DNA of 58,751 nt, from positions 1 through 58,751 of the IMG/VR virus record IMGVR_UViG_3300036851_000283. One strand, given 5' to 3'. The translations under genes were made by a program, and so were the position numbers. The notes under the pieces were generated by a model. That model was not told where the DNA came from, did no database searches, and saw nothing but the letters and a program-made list of their open reading frames with translations. The DNA is from a virus. Of the stretch, positions 50,877-58,751 are shown one piece after another; within the stretch, counting starts at the first letter, position 1, and every line of letters begins with the position of its first letter.

Positions 50877-51092
50877 ATGGATAAAGAAATTTTCACCGGA
50901 GAACAAAAAGTAATTGAGAGATATGGCGACTTGATTCCATGCGGTCAATGCGGCGCAGTGAGGGTGGATGAAAAAGGAAACTTCGCTGGCCTGGTTGAAG
51001 ATTTCGGAGGGACGTTGTTTGAGGAAACCGTGAAGTATGTCGGCGAAGATGGTAAGATAAAACTCGGTAAAGACTGGACGACCGGGGAATGA
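50877..51092 (+). CDS. Small hypothetical protein
   Basis: 71 residues with one CGQCG pair near residue 22; no recognised family. Closely packed between the methyltransferase and the Ig-like virion gene. Confidence 0.62.
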   Translation: MDKEIFTGEQKVIERYGDLIPCGQCGAVRVDEKGNFAGLVEDFGGTLFEETVKYVGEDGKIKLGKDWTTGE

Positions 51093-51096
51093 AATT

Positions 51097-52899
51097 ATGT
51101 TCGGCGAATTTGAATTTGGCGCGGGGTTGTTTGGCGACGGCGCGGCAACGCCGGTTCCGCCGACTCCCACCCCGGCCACTTTTCAACGCCTCAAGGTCGA
51201 ATGCAAAACCCTGACTTGCACGGGCGAAACTGACACGTCGCTTTACTCCATTCAAGACCCGATCCCCAGTCGCATTGTCGCGGCGGCGACGTGTGCGGAG
51301 AATGATTGCGCCGGGATCGTGCCCGATGCCGAATCGTTCTCGCTCCAAGACGCGCTGCACTTCAACGGCACTCCGGTAACGGCGGTTGTCACCTGTCCTC
51401 CGGGCGCGAATTGCACGCCGGGAAGTTTTCCGCCGACAATTACCTATCCTCCGGGGACGTTCGTATTTCCTGATGTGCCGGTTATTCCCGGCCAGCCGAT
51501 CAACCTGAGTTTGCAGGGGTGTCAATCCTTGGTAAGCCGCGTTCTCCCGGCAGGCGCAACCCCGGCGCAGATTCAGGCGGCGGTAAACGCCATCATTGCC
51601 GAGGTCGCGGCACAGCAGGCGCAATGCGATTCATTCCCTGAATTTCCATTCGGGACTGAAATCGTGCTGGGAGATTTTTCAACTTACGCCTGCCTTAATT
51701 CCGAATTCGGCGACACGATAGCGGCCTTCGTCAGTCCGGGCACGAGCTACCCAGTCACGTTCGGAATCATCGGCGGTTCGCTTCCGACAGGGATCACCAT
51801 GATTGCCAACGTCGGAACGCTCGCGTCGTTCACGGGCACGCCAACCGTTGCCGGAAGCTACACGTTCACCCTGCGCGGTACCACGGCGGACGGCGTTAGC
51901 GCAACGCGGGCATATACCTTGAACGTGGTAGGTATTACTACGGGTGCGACACTGCCAGACGCCACAACCGGCGAATCCTACTCCGTGACGCTGGCGGCTA
52001 CAGGAATGACCGGGGCATTGCTTTGGGGCATTGCCTCGGGACCGTTGCCGCCCGGACTCACGCTGAATACCGCGACGGGAGAAATCAGTGGCGCGCCGAC
52101 AACCGAGGATGCTTTCTCGTTTGCGATATTCGTTCAAAACAATGATCAAGTTTGCGCGAAGGTTTTCACGTTGGACGTGGGGACGTGCTTGATTACCACG
52201 GCGTCGCCGCTGCCGGAGGCAACCAAGGACGCTCCCTATTCAACCACGCTTGCCGCGACCGACATCACGGGCACATTGACGTGGAGCATTATTGCCGGAG
52301 CGTTGCCGACGGGCTTGACGATCAATTCGTCAACCGGCGAAATAAGCGGCACGCCTACGGTTGAAGAAACTGCGAACTTCACCGCACAAGTTGAAAATGG
52401 AAACGGCAACATTTGCGAGAAAGAGTTCAGCTTGGAGGTCGCATCGGCAGCGGTTTGTCCCGATTGGAATCTGATTCCATGGGACAACCACTTTGTCGCA
52501 ACAGCAGGAGGGGGAACGGCCTCATTTTCTCCAAACAATGTTCCGTCGGATAGTTTTGCCGCAGCGATCTCAGCATTGGGAGCGGGAGATCAAGCCGCAG
52601 CTCAAAATTCCGGTCAATTCATTTACAACGGCGGGGGATGTAATTGCAGTGTCCATATCGAAGTGTCCAATTTCGTCAATGGCGCCGGACCCTTTGCGGC
52701 CTTCATTTTAATCACAACAACCCTTCCTGTTTTTACGGTTTTGATAAATGAGACGTTCGGGGTTAATGGAAGCTTTGATTACCCATTCGCTGTTCCAGAC
52801 ACGGTGGGCGCCAATGCGACGATTGAAGTCTTTGTCCAACTGGATAGCACCGGCGACCCGCAATCCGTAACCGTTGCCGGACAGATCACCAACGTATGA
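51097..52899 (+). CDS. Ig-like (He_PIG) domain virion protein
   Basis: 600 residues. After a 200-residue N-terminal part with several cysteines come three putative Ig units of the He_PIG kind, the last two with 'LPPGLTLNTATGEISGAPT' and 'LPTGLTINSSTGEISGTPT', and then a C-terminal beta domain. Such units occur on tails and heads of phages and aid weak binding to carbohydrate. Directly upstream of the connector-like and internal-protein genes. Confidence 0.74.
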   Translation: MFGEFEFGAGLFGDGAATPVPPTPTPATFQRLKVECKTLTCTGETDTSLYSIQDPIPSRIVAAATCAENDCAGIVPDAESFSLQDALHFNGTPVTAVVTCPPGANCTPGSFPPTITYPPGTFVFPDVPVIPGQPINLSLQGCQSLVSRVLPAGATPAQIQAAVNAIIAEVAAQQAQCDSFPEFPFGTEIVLGDFSTYACLNSEFGDTIAAFVSPGTSYPVTFGIIGGSLPTGITMIANVGTLASFTGTPTVAGSYTFTLRGTTADGVSATRAYTLNVVGITTGATLPDATTGESYSVTLAATGMTGALLWGIASGPLPPGLTLNTATGEISGAPTTEDAFSFAIFVQNNDQVCAKVFTLDVGTCLITTASPLPEATKDAPYSTTLAATDITGTLTWSIIAGALPTGLTINSSTGEISGTPTVEETANFTAQVENGNGNICEKEFSLEVASAAVCPDWNLIPWDNHFVATAGGGTASFSPNNVPSDSFAAAISALGAGDQAAAQNSGQFIYNGGGCNCSVHIEVSNFVNGAGPFAAFILITTTLPVFTVLINETFGVNGSFDYPFAVPDTVGANATIEVFVQLDSTGDPQSVTVAGQITNV

Positions 52900-52942
52900 G
52901 CCCCATTGCCACCGCAAAGGAAAAGGAGTATAGCAGATAGCA

Positions 52943-54007
52943 ATGGCTTACACGCTCCAATTGATAAATGCCCGCAACGACATCGGCATCCGAAATATCG
53001 CGGGAGTTTGCAACAATGGAGAGCAGTTCGCCGACTACGTGAACCGGGCGACCCGGAGGCTGATGAAAAGGGGCGCATGGTTTGGGACGGAATGCTTGAT
53101 GCGACTTTGCACAACCGGCTGCGACGTGGTTTTCCCCCGCCATGTTGGAACGGTTCTTGGCCTCCGAATGTGCAAGGCTGGTCAGGTTGAAATCCGAAAT
53201 AATTGGTGGGCGATCCTGTCTCCCGGTTGCGGTGGCTGGGTCAACAGTCTTTATCCCGGCTACGGTTCAGGGTGGGGCTATGGAGGAATTTATGGCGGAG
53301 GTTTCTATGGGGGAGTACCAAATTCAACGGATACCAACACCGTTCCGATCTTCAATCAGGTTTCGGGCAACACTGGGAAACTCATCCGATACCACGTTGT
53401 AAAACAACAAGACTACGGCAAAACCATCACGATTTACGGCAAGCAATACGGGGGTCAGCCGCTCCAGACAGAGGTTGATGGCGCATGGGTGAATGGCGTC
53501 ACCATCACTGCGGCAAATCCCGTGGCGCAGACAACCATTCTAGTCACCAAGATTGATTCGGTCGTTCGCGAGGCCACGCAAGGCATGGCCTACCTTTACG
53601 AATACGACCCCGCCACGACGAAACTCCGCATGTTGGCCGTTTATGAGCCTAGCGAAACCAATCCGAGCTATCGGCACATGCTGATTCCGGCGATGAAGTA
53701 CGGAGCGGGTTGCTTCACCGACGAAAACGATCAAACGACCTACCAATTTGAAGCCCTCGTAAAACTCCAATATATTCCAGTCGTCAGCGACAACGACTTT
53801 CTGCTGTTGGACAATCTAGACGCGCTGGCTCTGGCGATTCAGGCCCTCAAGGCAGAGGAAGCCAACGACGACTCGCTTGCCGAAATCAAATGGACGAAGG
53901 CGATTGAGGATTTGAATTTTGAACTGCGGGACAAAACACCGGATAATCAGTTCAGCGTGAAAGTGCGCGTGATGGGCAGTGACAGAATCGTGAGCAACAT
54001 CGTCTAA
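52943..54007 (+). CDS. Head-tail connector-like structural protein
   Basis: 354 residues after an AAGGAG ribosome site. The N-terminal helices ('ADYVNRATRRLMKRGAWFG') resemble adaptor proteins below the portal; a glycine/tyrosine-rich insertion ('GYGSGWGYGGIYGGGFYGG') follows, then beta strands and a C-terminal helix pair ('LALAIQALKAEEANDD'). Could be the tubular-A type adaptor of a short tail. Assigned by position and shape only. Confidence 0.55.
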   Translation: MAYTLQLINARNDIGIRNIAGVCNNGEQFADYVNRATRRLMKRGAWFGTECLMRLCTTGCDVVFPRHVGTVLGLRMCKAGQVEIRNNWWAILSPGCGGWVNSLYPGYGSGWGYGGIYGGGFYGGVPNSTDTNTVPIFNQVSGNTGKLIRYHVVKQQDYGKTITIYGKQYGGQPLQTEVDGAWVNGVTITAANPVAQTTILVTKIDSVVREATQGMAYLYEYDPATTKLRMLAVYEPSETNPSYRHMLIPAMKYGAGCFTDENDQTTYQFEALVKLQYIPVVSDNDFLLLDNLDALALAIQALKAEEANDDSLAEIKWTKAIEDLNFELRDKTPDNQFSVKVRVMGSDRIVSNIV

Positions 54008-54011
54008 ATTT

Positions 54012-54566
54012 ATGGCAGTCCAATATCCTCAATTTCCACTGGCGCGACCGCAGGCGGCAACCCCGCAGATGTCCTCGATAATAAATAATGCAATCCCCAA
54101 CTTTTCGCGACTGAACCAGAATGCCAGCGGCATTATTGAGAATCTCATGGGGGGTATGCCCAGCACAGGACCGGCGCGAAACAAGGGCGCTTACTTTGGC
54201 GCAACATCAGGAATGCCGAACAGCGGCGTGTCAAATGCGCTTGGTTATGATTTGTACCGTCAGGACTCCGACGAATATCAGCAGCGCGGCTTGGACAACT
54301 TCTTGAAGCTCATTCAGGGCTACAGCGGGACGGTGATGCCCACCACTGGCCAGCAGAATCAGGCCAGCCAATACCAGGAAGATTTTAATGAGCAGCGGCG
54401 CCAATTCGATTTGTCGCGACAGGATGCTCAGGCTCGGCTTGCTGCTGCTAATCGTCCTAGGATTCCGGGCGGAACATACCGAATTACGGGCGCTGGTGGA
54501 GGGGGAGGCGCATTTGGGTTGAATAATTTACCAACTTGGAACCCAGCTTGGAATAGCCGTTTTTAA
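54012..54566 (+). CDS. Hypothetical internal virion protein
   Basis: 184 residues, rich in Gln, Asn and Gly with a helical section near residue 120 ('QRRQFDLSRQDAQARLAA') and a polyglycine run near the end. Low-complexity pattern fits a small internal or ejection protein. No family recognised. Confidence 0.65.
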   Translation: MAVQYPQFPLARPQAATPQMSSIINNAIPNFSRLNQNASGIIENLMGGMPSTGPARNKGAYFGATSGMPNSGVSNALGYDLYRQDSDEYQQRGLDNFLKLIQGYSGTVMPTTGQQNQASQYQEDFNEQRRQFDLSRQDAQARLAAANRPRIPGGTYRITGAGGGGGAFGLNNLPTWNPAWNSRF

Positions 54567-54569
54567 TTT

Positions 54570-55421
54570 ATGGCCGACCGATATTCACCAAACCGCCGCC
54601 GCCAGCCGCTCTCCGAAAGAGAGAGCGACATTCTGGAGCAGGAGATTGGCCGCTCACTCGCCGAAATTGATGCGCGGACGGGAAGGGCGGTGCAATACGC
54701 GCCGCTTTCCGAGCAGGACATTGCTTCGGGAATTATCTCCCGCGAAGCTCCGCGTCGTGGGGCCGCTTCGATTTCCGAGATGATTGAAAGTCCGACCGCT
54801 TTGGAGCCGCGCTTTATTCCAGGGGCAAGAGTCGAGCGTCCCGACGATCCCCGCCTTTTGGAACAAGAATTACTCGACCCAGTTTTGTCCGCGTTTGGGA
54901 TGGATGGGGTGAGCAGTGGGAGGCCGTCATCCACACCGAGGCAGCCAGCCCCAAAAACATACAAATTCAACACTGCTGATGGCGGTCAAAAGGTCGTCAT
55001 GTTCGACCCAATAACCGGCGAAGGGCGGGAGATTCATTCCGAGGCGGGAAGGACCACGACTCCAAGAATGACGGAGGAAAAGCGTTCCGCGATTCGCGTT
55101 GCTGAAAAAGAACTGGCGGATGCCCGCGCAGCGGTGGACAAGATTCCGAACGACAAAAAAAACCTGGACGCTCGCGCAGAGGCGTTGCAGCGATGGAGAA
55201 AGGCCCAATTGCGCCACATGGCTTTGATTGAGGCGGGAGAACCGGAAAGGGTCGCCCCTCCCGAGGACTTGCTTGCCGAGCCAGCGATTCCGATTCAGCC
55301 GCAGGGATTCATTGGGGGCATGGATGCCAATCGTAATCCGATTGCCTCAACCAACAGGTTTCAACTTCCGCCCAAGCGCGGCACCAAGCGAATTGGGCGT
55401 TTTGACGTGACAACGCAATAA
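54570..55421 (+). CDS. Hypothetical internal virion protein
   Basis: 283 residues, highly charged, with proline-rich breaks and a helical segment near residue 180 ('SAIRVAEKELADARAAVD'). Probably disordered in part, like ejection or internal proteins. It precedes the giant internal protein by 24 bases. Confidence 0.65.
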   Translation: MADRYSPNRRRQPLSERESDILEQEIGRSLAEIDARTGRAVQYAPLSEQDIASGIISREAPRRGAASISEMIESPTALEPRFIPGARVERPDDPRLLEQELLDPVLSAFGMDGVSSGRPSSTPRQPAPKTYKFNTADGGQKVVMFDPITGEGREIHSEAGRTTTPRMTEEKRSAIRVAEKELADARAAVDKIPNDKKNLDARAEALQRWRKAQLRHMALIEAGEPERVAPPEDLLAEPAIPIQPQGFIGGMDANRNPIASTNRFQLPPKRGTKRIGRFDVTTQ

Positions 55422-55424
55422 ACG

Positions 55425-55442
55425 TTGATATAAAGGTGTCAA
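55425..55442 (+). promoter_or_regulatory. 18-bp dyad TTGATA-N6-TGTCAA
   Basis: Variant copy with one changed base in the left arm, ending 3 bases before the ATG at 55446. It is not followed by a -10, so here it looks more like an operator or a decayed promoter. Confidence 0.5.
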
Positions 55443-55445
55443 TAG

Positions 55446-58400
55446 ATGCCGACATTCGCCGTTACCGATGAACGCACTGGCCGAAAGTTCCAACTCGAAG
55501 GCGACAGCGAGCCGGATGAGCAGGAGCTAGAGGAGATTTTTGCCTCGCAGGAACAGCAAGCCCCCGCCGCGCCCCCTGATTTACTGAGCGAATTTTCCAA
55601 TGCCACGCTCGACCCCGGCTATTTTCCGGGATTGGAGCGGGATCGTAAGGTTGCAGAAATGCGACGGGATTTGAACCTTGAGCCAGTTCCGATTGATCCC
55701 GTAAGCGTCCTTCGCCGGGGAGTGGCAGACCCGGCAATCAGTCTGGCCAAAGGAGTAATTGGACTCCCCGAAGCCGCAGTAGGACTTTTGGACATTCCCA
55801 CTCTTGGCGGCGCCGGTAAACTGCTTGAGGCGGGCGGCTACGGATTCCAGCCCAAGGTTGCGAAAGAATTCCTGTCTGAGTTTTACAGCCCGGAACAGAA
55901 GGAGGCAAACCGCGCCGTTGAAGAAGCCAAAGGTTTTGGCGGAACGATTGTCAAAGCACTTCAAAACCCTTCCACGATTGCCAACACAGCGATTGAATCA
56001 GTCCCGTTGATGCTTGGTGGCGGTGCCGTAGCCAAGCAGCTTTTAACCAAAGCGCCCAAACTTGGCGTGTTGGCGGCAGCCGCAATCGGCGAAGGCGCGG
56101 CTGGGGCTGGCGCTGCCGCAGAAAGCACCAGGCAGCAAACGGATTCGGGACTTCTTACTCCACAGCAGGCGGCACTCTCACTTAGCAGCGGGGCAGTCAC
56201 GGGGGCGTTGGGTGTCCTTGGTGGCCGCGTGGCGCAAAAGCTGGGAATCGCCGACATTGATACACTGATGGCTGGAGCCACCACTCCAACGGCAAAAAAG
56301 GCACTGGCTGAGAGAGTGGTTCAAGGATTCGTCTCCGAAGGACTGCTGGAGGAGCTTCCGCAATCTGCGCTTGAGCAAATCCAAGGCAACCTCGCCAATG
56401 GCAGGCCGTGGAGTGAAGGCGTGGAGAAAGCGGCAGCGCAAGGACTGTTGACGGGTGGCGTTATGGGTGGTGGAGCAAACATCAGGGGGGCGACTCCAGC
56501 GGCAGCGCCAGTCATTCAGGATACCGGCGTCAACCCCGCACTCAGCGCCGCCGCAGCGGAATTCAATCGCAGGGGCGTTGGGATTGCGGGATTGCCGGAG
56601 ACGCAGCCAATTCAGGAATTTGACGAGACTGGGAGCGGTTTAACTGCGGCTCCGCCGCTGGTGGAAGAAGCCCAACCCATAGCGGACGCTCCGGTGTCGC
56701 TCAAGCTTCCTGGAGAAACAGCCGCCGATGAATTGATGGCGATGCCGACCGAGCAAGCCAACAAGTTCTTTGACGACATTCGCGCTGCCGGCAACGCGAC
56801 TCAGAATGATGCCGTGCTCCATGGCATGAAGCTCACAGAGCAGGATGTTCCTCGCCTTCAAGAGATGGAGAGGCAGGCTAGATCAGATGCACAAGCGGCG
56901 GTTAAAGCAAATGACAGCCCTGGCTACAAATCAGCTTTCGGAAAAATGGTATGGCTTAATGGAGCGATTGAGGGGGCGAACAAGAAAGGCCCGAACTTCG
57001 ACACCGTGACGCAGAGGCTCGCAAAAGAGTCAGCCCCAAAGCCACTAACGGGAGAAGAAATCGGAGAAATGCTTGGCTCGGAATTTCGCGGTGAAGCAGG
57101 CAAAGGCGGAACGCTTTTGCAATTTGAGGCCAAGAAGCCAGACGGAACCGCCTCAACCAGCTTCTCGGTCAAGAAGGGTGCAACCGCAGACGAAGTGAGG
57201 GCGAAATATCAGGAAGTGATGGATCGTTACAAAGACGATCCAGAGAACGCTCCAAGGCCGCTACCTCAAGAGGCTGAACCCGAGATGGAATTCACCGCAC
57301 TCGACCCCGCGACAGGATCGCCGATTTCGTCCATTCAGCCGTTGCTGGAAAAGGCCGATGCGAGAAAGGCGAAGATTGATGAACAGCGGGCGACGGCCCA
57401 ACCCGCGCCTACTGGGGTTGGCCCTGGAATGGGTGGCGCCTTATACGGCGAGACTGCGCCCGCTGGCACGACCCTCAAAAACGCATCTGGCGAACTAGAG
57501 CGCATTACGTCCGGGCTGCCAGAAGCCTTCGAGACGCAAAAGCGGGCGATGCTTCCGGTCTGGATTCAGTCTGGAGAGTTGATGGCGAAAGACCCCCAAT
57601 CAGGAGCAAAGCTGGCGGCAGAATTGAAGATCAATCCCGAGCGGGGAATGACCGACCTCGACTCTGCTCTATTACTGCGTCACAAGGTCGCGCTAGAGAA
57701 TGCCAAAAACCAAGCGGCGGAAGATACGAATACCGCCAAGACTCCCGAGGCCAAGCTGGAGGCGCAAAATCGCTTCGACGCAATCTCCAACGAGATGCTG
57801 GATTTACTGGACGCCGCCAAGTTCCGGGGCGCTCAGTGGGGGCGGGAAGGACGCTGGCGGCAGGCCATCGCCTTTGAGGATTTCAGTCTGGAGACAATGC
57901 GCCGGGACGCCCGCCTAAAGGCTGACCGCCCATTGACTCCCGAAGAAGAAGCGGACATCAAGCGCCGACACAAAGACATCACCGATAAACAAAAAAGGGT
58001 TGATGAAGCGACGGCCAAGGCTGAGAAAGACGAGCGGGAGGCGGGACAGAAAGACGCCGTTGACGAAGCGGTAAAAACCGGAAAGGCGCGCAAGGCAAAA
58101 GACAAGGCGGCGGGAATCGTTCGCGACATGGAGGCCGAACAGAGGGAAGCGATAAACTTCCTCAAGGATCACTTCATCGAAAACGGCGAGCTTATCGGAG
58201 GCGAGCGATCCATCCGAAAACTGATGGAGTTAATTGTTGAGCGCGAAGGCATCACCGAACGACTTCCGCTGGAAACGCGGGTGCATGAGATTTTAATTGG
58301 AGTTGATCCGACACTGACCCGCGAGGCCACGCTGGATTTAATGAGTGGCTACGGAAAATCGAAACTACCATCCCAAGAGCCATCCAAGAAGGTTGTCCGG

Positions 58401-58751
58401 GATATTGCGGCCCAGATTATTTCCGTCCGCAAGCTGTTGGATTACTTCAAAGGCAAGCAGCCGAGCCTGACTGGAATGCTGAGAGATGCCCCAAGCGACA
58501 TTCAGCGCGATCTGACGAGAATTGTCAATTTAGCGAAGAAGAATTTCAAACTGGATGGTCCGACCGACAATCCGAAAGCGATCAAGTCGGCGATAGACGC
58601 CATCAACACCCGGCTCAAAAACCGGATTTCCGATTTGAAGCAGGAGATTGCAACCCGCCAAAAAATAACCCGCGAGCGTTCGCCGTCTCCTTACAACGCG
58701 GAGACGCTGCGATTGCGTCAGGAACTCGAAACTTTGCAGGCCGAGCGCGAT
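55446..58751 (+). CDS. Giant internal virion protein, N-terminal part (continues at 1)
   Basis: 1102 codons to the window end with no stop, continuing in the same frame to 2023 (about 1733 residues in all). The N-terminus 'VTDERTGRKFQLEGDSEPDE' is typical of large phage internal proteins. Residues about 95-370 contain several Gly/Ala-rich hydrophobic stretches ('VIGLPEAAVGLLDIP', 'AAAAIGEGAAGAGAAAES') that could enter membranes. After a long charged middle region, 'LDLMSGYGKSKLP' near residue 965 resembles the common motif of phage large polyvalent proteins. Likely ejected with the DNA; no peptidase or transglycosylase motif was found. Confidence 0.85.
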   Translation, partial: MPTFAVTDERTGRKFQLEGDSEPDEQELEEIFASQEQQAPAAPPDLLSEFSNATLDPGYFPGLERDRKVAEMRRDLNLEPVPIDPVSVLRRGVADPAISLAKGVIGLPEAAVGLLDIPTLGGAGKLLEAGGYGFQPKVAKEFLSEFYSPEQKEANRAVEEAKGFGGTIVKALQNPSTIANTAIESVPLMLGGGAVAKQLLTKAPKLGVLAAAAIGEGAAGAGAAAESTRQQTDSGLLTPQQAALSLSSGAVTGALGVLGGRVAQKLGIADIDTLMAGATTPTAKKALAERVVQGFVSEGLLEELPQSALEQIQGNLANGRPWSEGVEKAAAQGLLTGGVMGGGANIRGATPAAAPVIQDTGVNPALSAAAAEFNRRGVGIAGLPETQPIQEFDETGSGLTAAPPLVEEAQPIADAPVSLKLPGETAADELMAMPTEQANKFFDDIRAAGNATQNDAVLHGMKLTEQDVPRLQEMERQARSDAQAAVKANDSPGYKSAFGKMVWLNGAIEGANKKGPNFDTVTQRLAKESAPKPLTGEEIGEMLGSEFRGEAGKGGTLLQFEAKKPDGTASTSFSVKKGATADEVRAKYQEVMDRYKDDPENAPRPLPQEAEPEMEFTALDPATGSPISSIQPLLEKADARKAKIDEQRATAQPAPTGVGPGMGGALYGETAPAGTTLKNASGELERITSGLPEAFETQKRAMLPVWIQSGELMAKDPQSGAKLAAELKINPERGMTDLDSALLLRHKVALENAKNQAAEDTNTAKTPEAKLEAQNRFDAISNEMLDLLDAAKFRGAQWGREGRWRQAIAFEDFSLETMRRDARLKADRPLTPEEEADIKRRHKDITDKQKRVDEATAKAEKDEREAGQKDAVDEAVKTGKARKAKDKAAGIVRDMEAEQREAINFLKDHFIENGELIGGERSIRKLMELIVEREGITERLPLETRVHEILIGVDPTLTREATLDLMSGYGKSKLPSQEPSKKVVRDIAAQIISVRKLLDYFKGKQPSLTGMLRDAPSDIQRDLTRIVNLAKKNFKLDGPTDNPKAIKSAIDAINTRLKNRISDLKQEIATRQKITRERSPSPYNAETLRLRQELETLQAERD
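58625..58751. repeat. Terminal direct repeat, right copy
   Basis: Identical to bases 1-127. See the left copy; it closes the circle inside the giant virion gene. Confidence 0.95.

Overview
The window is the complete genome of a tailed phage of about 58.6 kb, written as a linear contig. Its last 127 bases repeat its first 127 exactly, as in a circular assembly, and one very large gene (ATG at 55446, stop at 2021-2023) runs across the junction with its frame intact. Portal, scaffold, major capsid and large terminase genes are recognisable, with collar/fibre proteins, a nozzle-like protein and a giant internal virion protein. No tape measure, sheath or tube gene is seen, so a short-tailed (podovirus-like) particle is most likely. 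There is no integrase, no DNA or RNA polymerase, no tRNA and no CRISPR. Two exported proteins (23404-24060 and 27917-28459) carry the 'STNL..W' C-terminal signature common in Verrucomicrobiota secreted proteins, so the host is inferred to belong to that phylum.

Layout. 55.4 kb across the junction to 9.1 kb (+): giant internal protein, small zinc-site proteins, a glycosyltransferase-like gene, portal and scaffold. 9.1-17.1 kb (+): an accessory island between scaffold and capsid with a GT9-like and a GT2-like transferase, a split beta-propeller, two methyltransferases, an HNH-like protein and a 58-unit tetrapeptide-repeat protein with a partner gene. 17.1-18.0 kb (-): an inserted XRE repressor-like gene plus an HNH nuclease. 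18.2-23.2 kb (+): major capsid, fibre/collar genes sharing a repeated N-terminal module, then a membrane protein, a phospho-receiver and a lipoprotein. 23.2-31.2 kb (-): recombination (RecE-like nuclease, RecT) and accessory genes. 31.3-35.7 kb (+): replication (initiator-like protein, DnaB-type helicase). 35.7-43.0 kb (mostly -): methyltransferases, small nucleases, small proteins and large terminase. 43.1-55.4 kb (+): collagen-like fibre, nozzle-like protein, repetitive fibre, a second glycosyltransferase/methyltransferase pair, Ig-like virion protein, connector-like and internal proteins, with a DnaQ-type exonuclease on the minus strand at 46.8-47.5 kb.

Regulation. An 18-bp dyad, TTGACA-N6-TGTCAA and close variants, occurs ten times, nearly always in short spaces upstream of genes. 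In at least five copies its left arm acts as a -35 box, followed after 16 bases by TAGAGT-like -10 boxes, so each looks like a promoter fused to an operator of one regulator. At two of these the ATG lies only six bases after the -10, which implies leaderless mRNA. The XRE gene has its own promoter overlapping a perfect 15-bp palindrome. Most genes sit in tightly overlapping (ATGA) strings with many very small genes between larger ones.

Most unusual features: the accessory glycan/methyl island and repeat-protein pair between scaffold and capsid, the dispersed promoter-operator, the XRE/HNH out-of-frame overlap, and a stand-alone receiver domain in the presumed lysis region.
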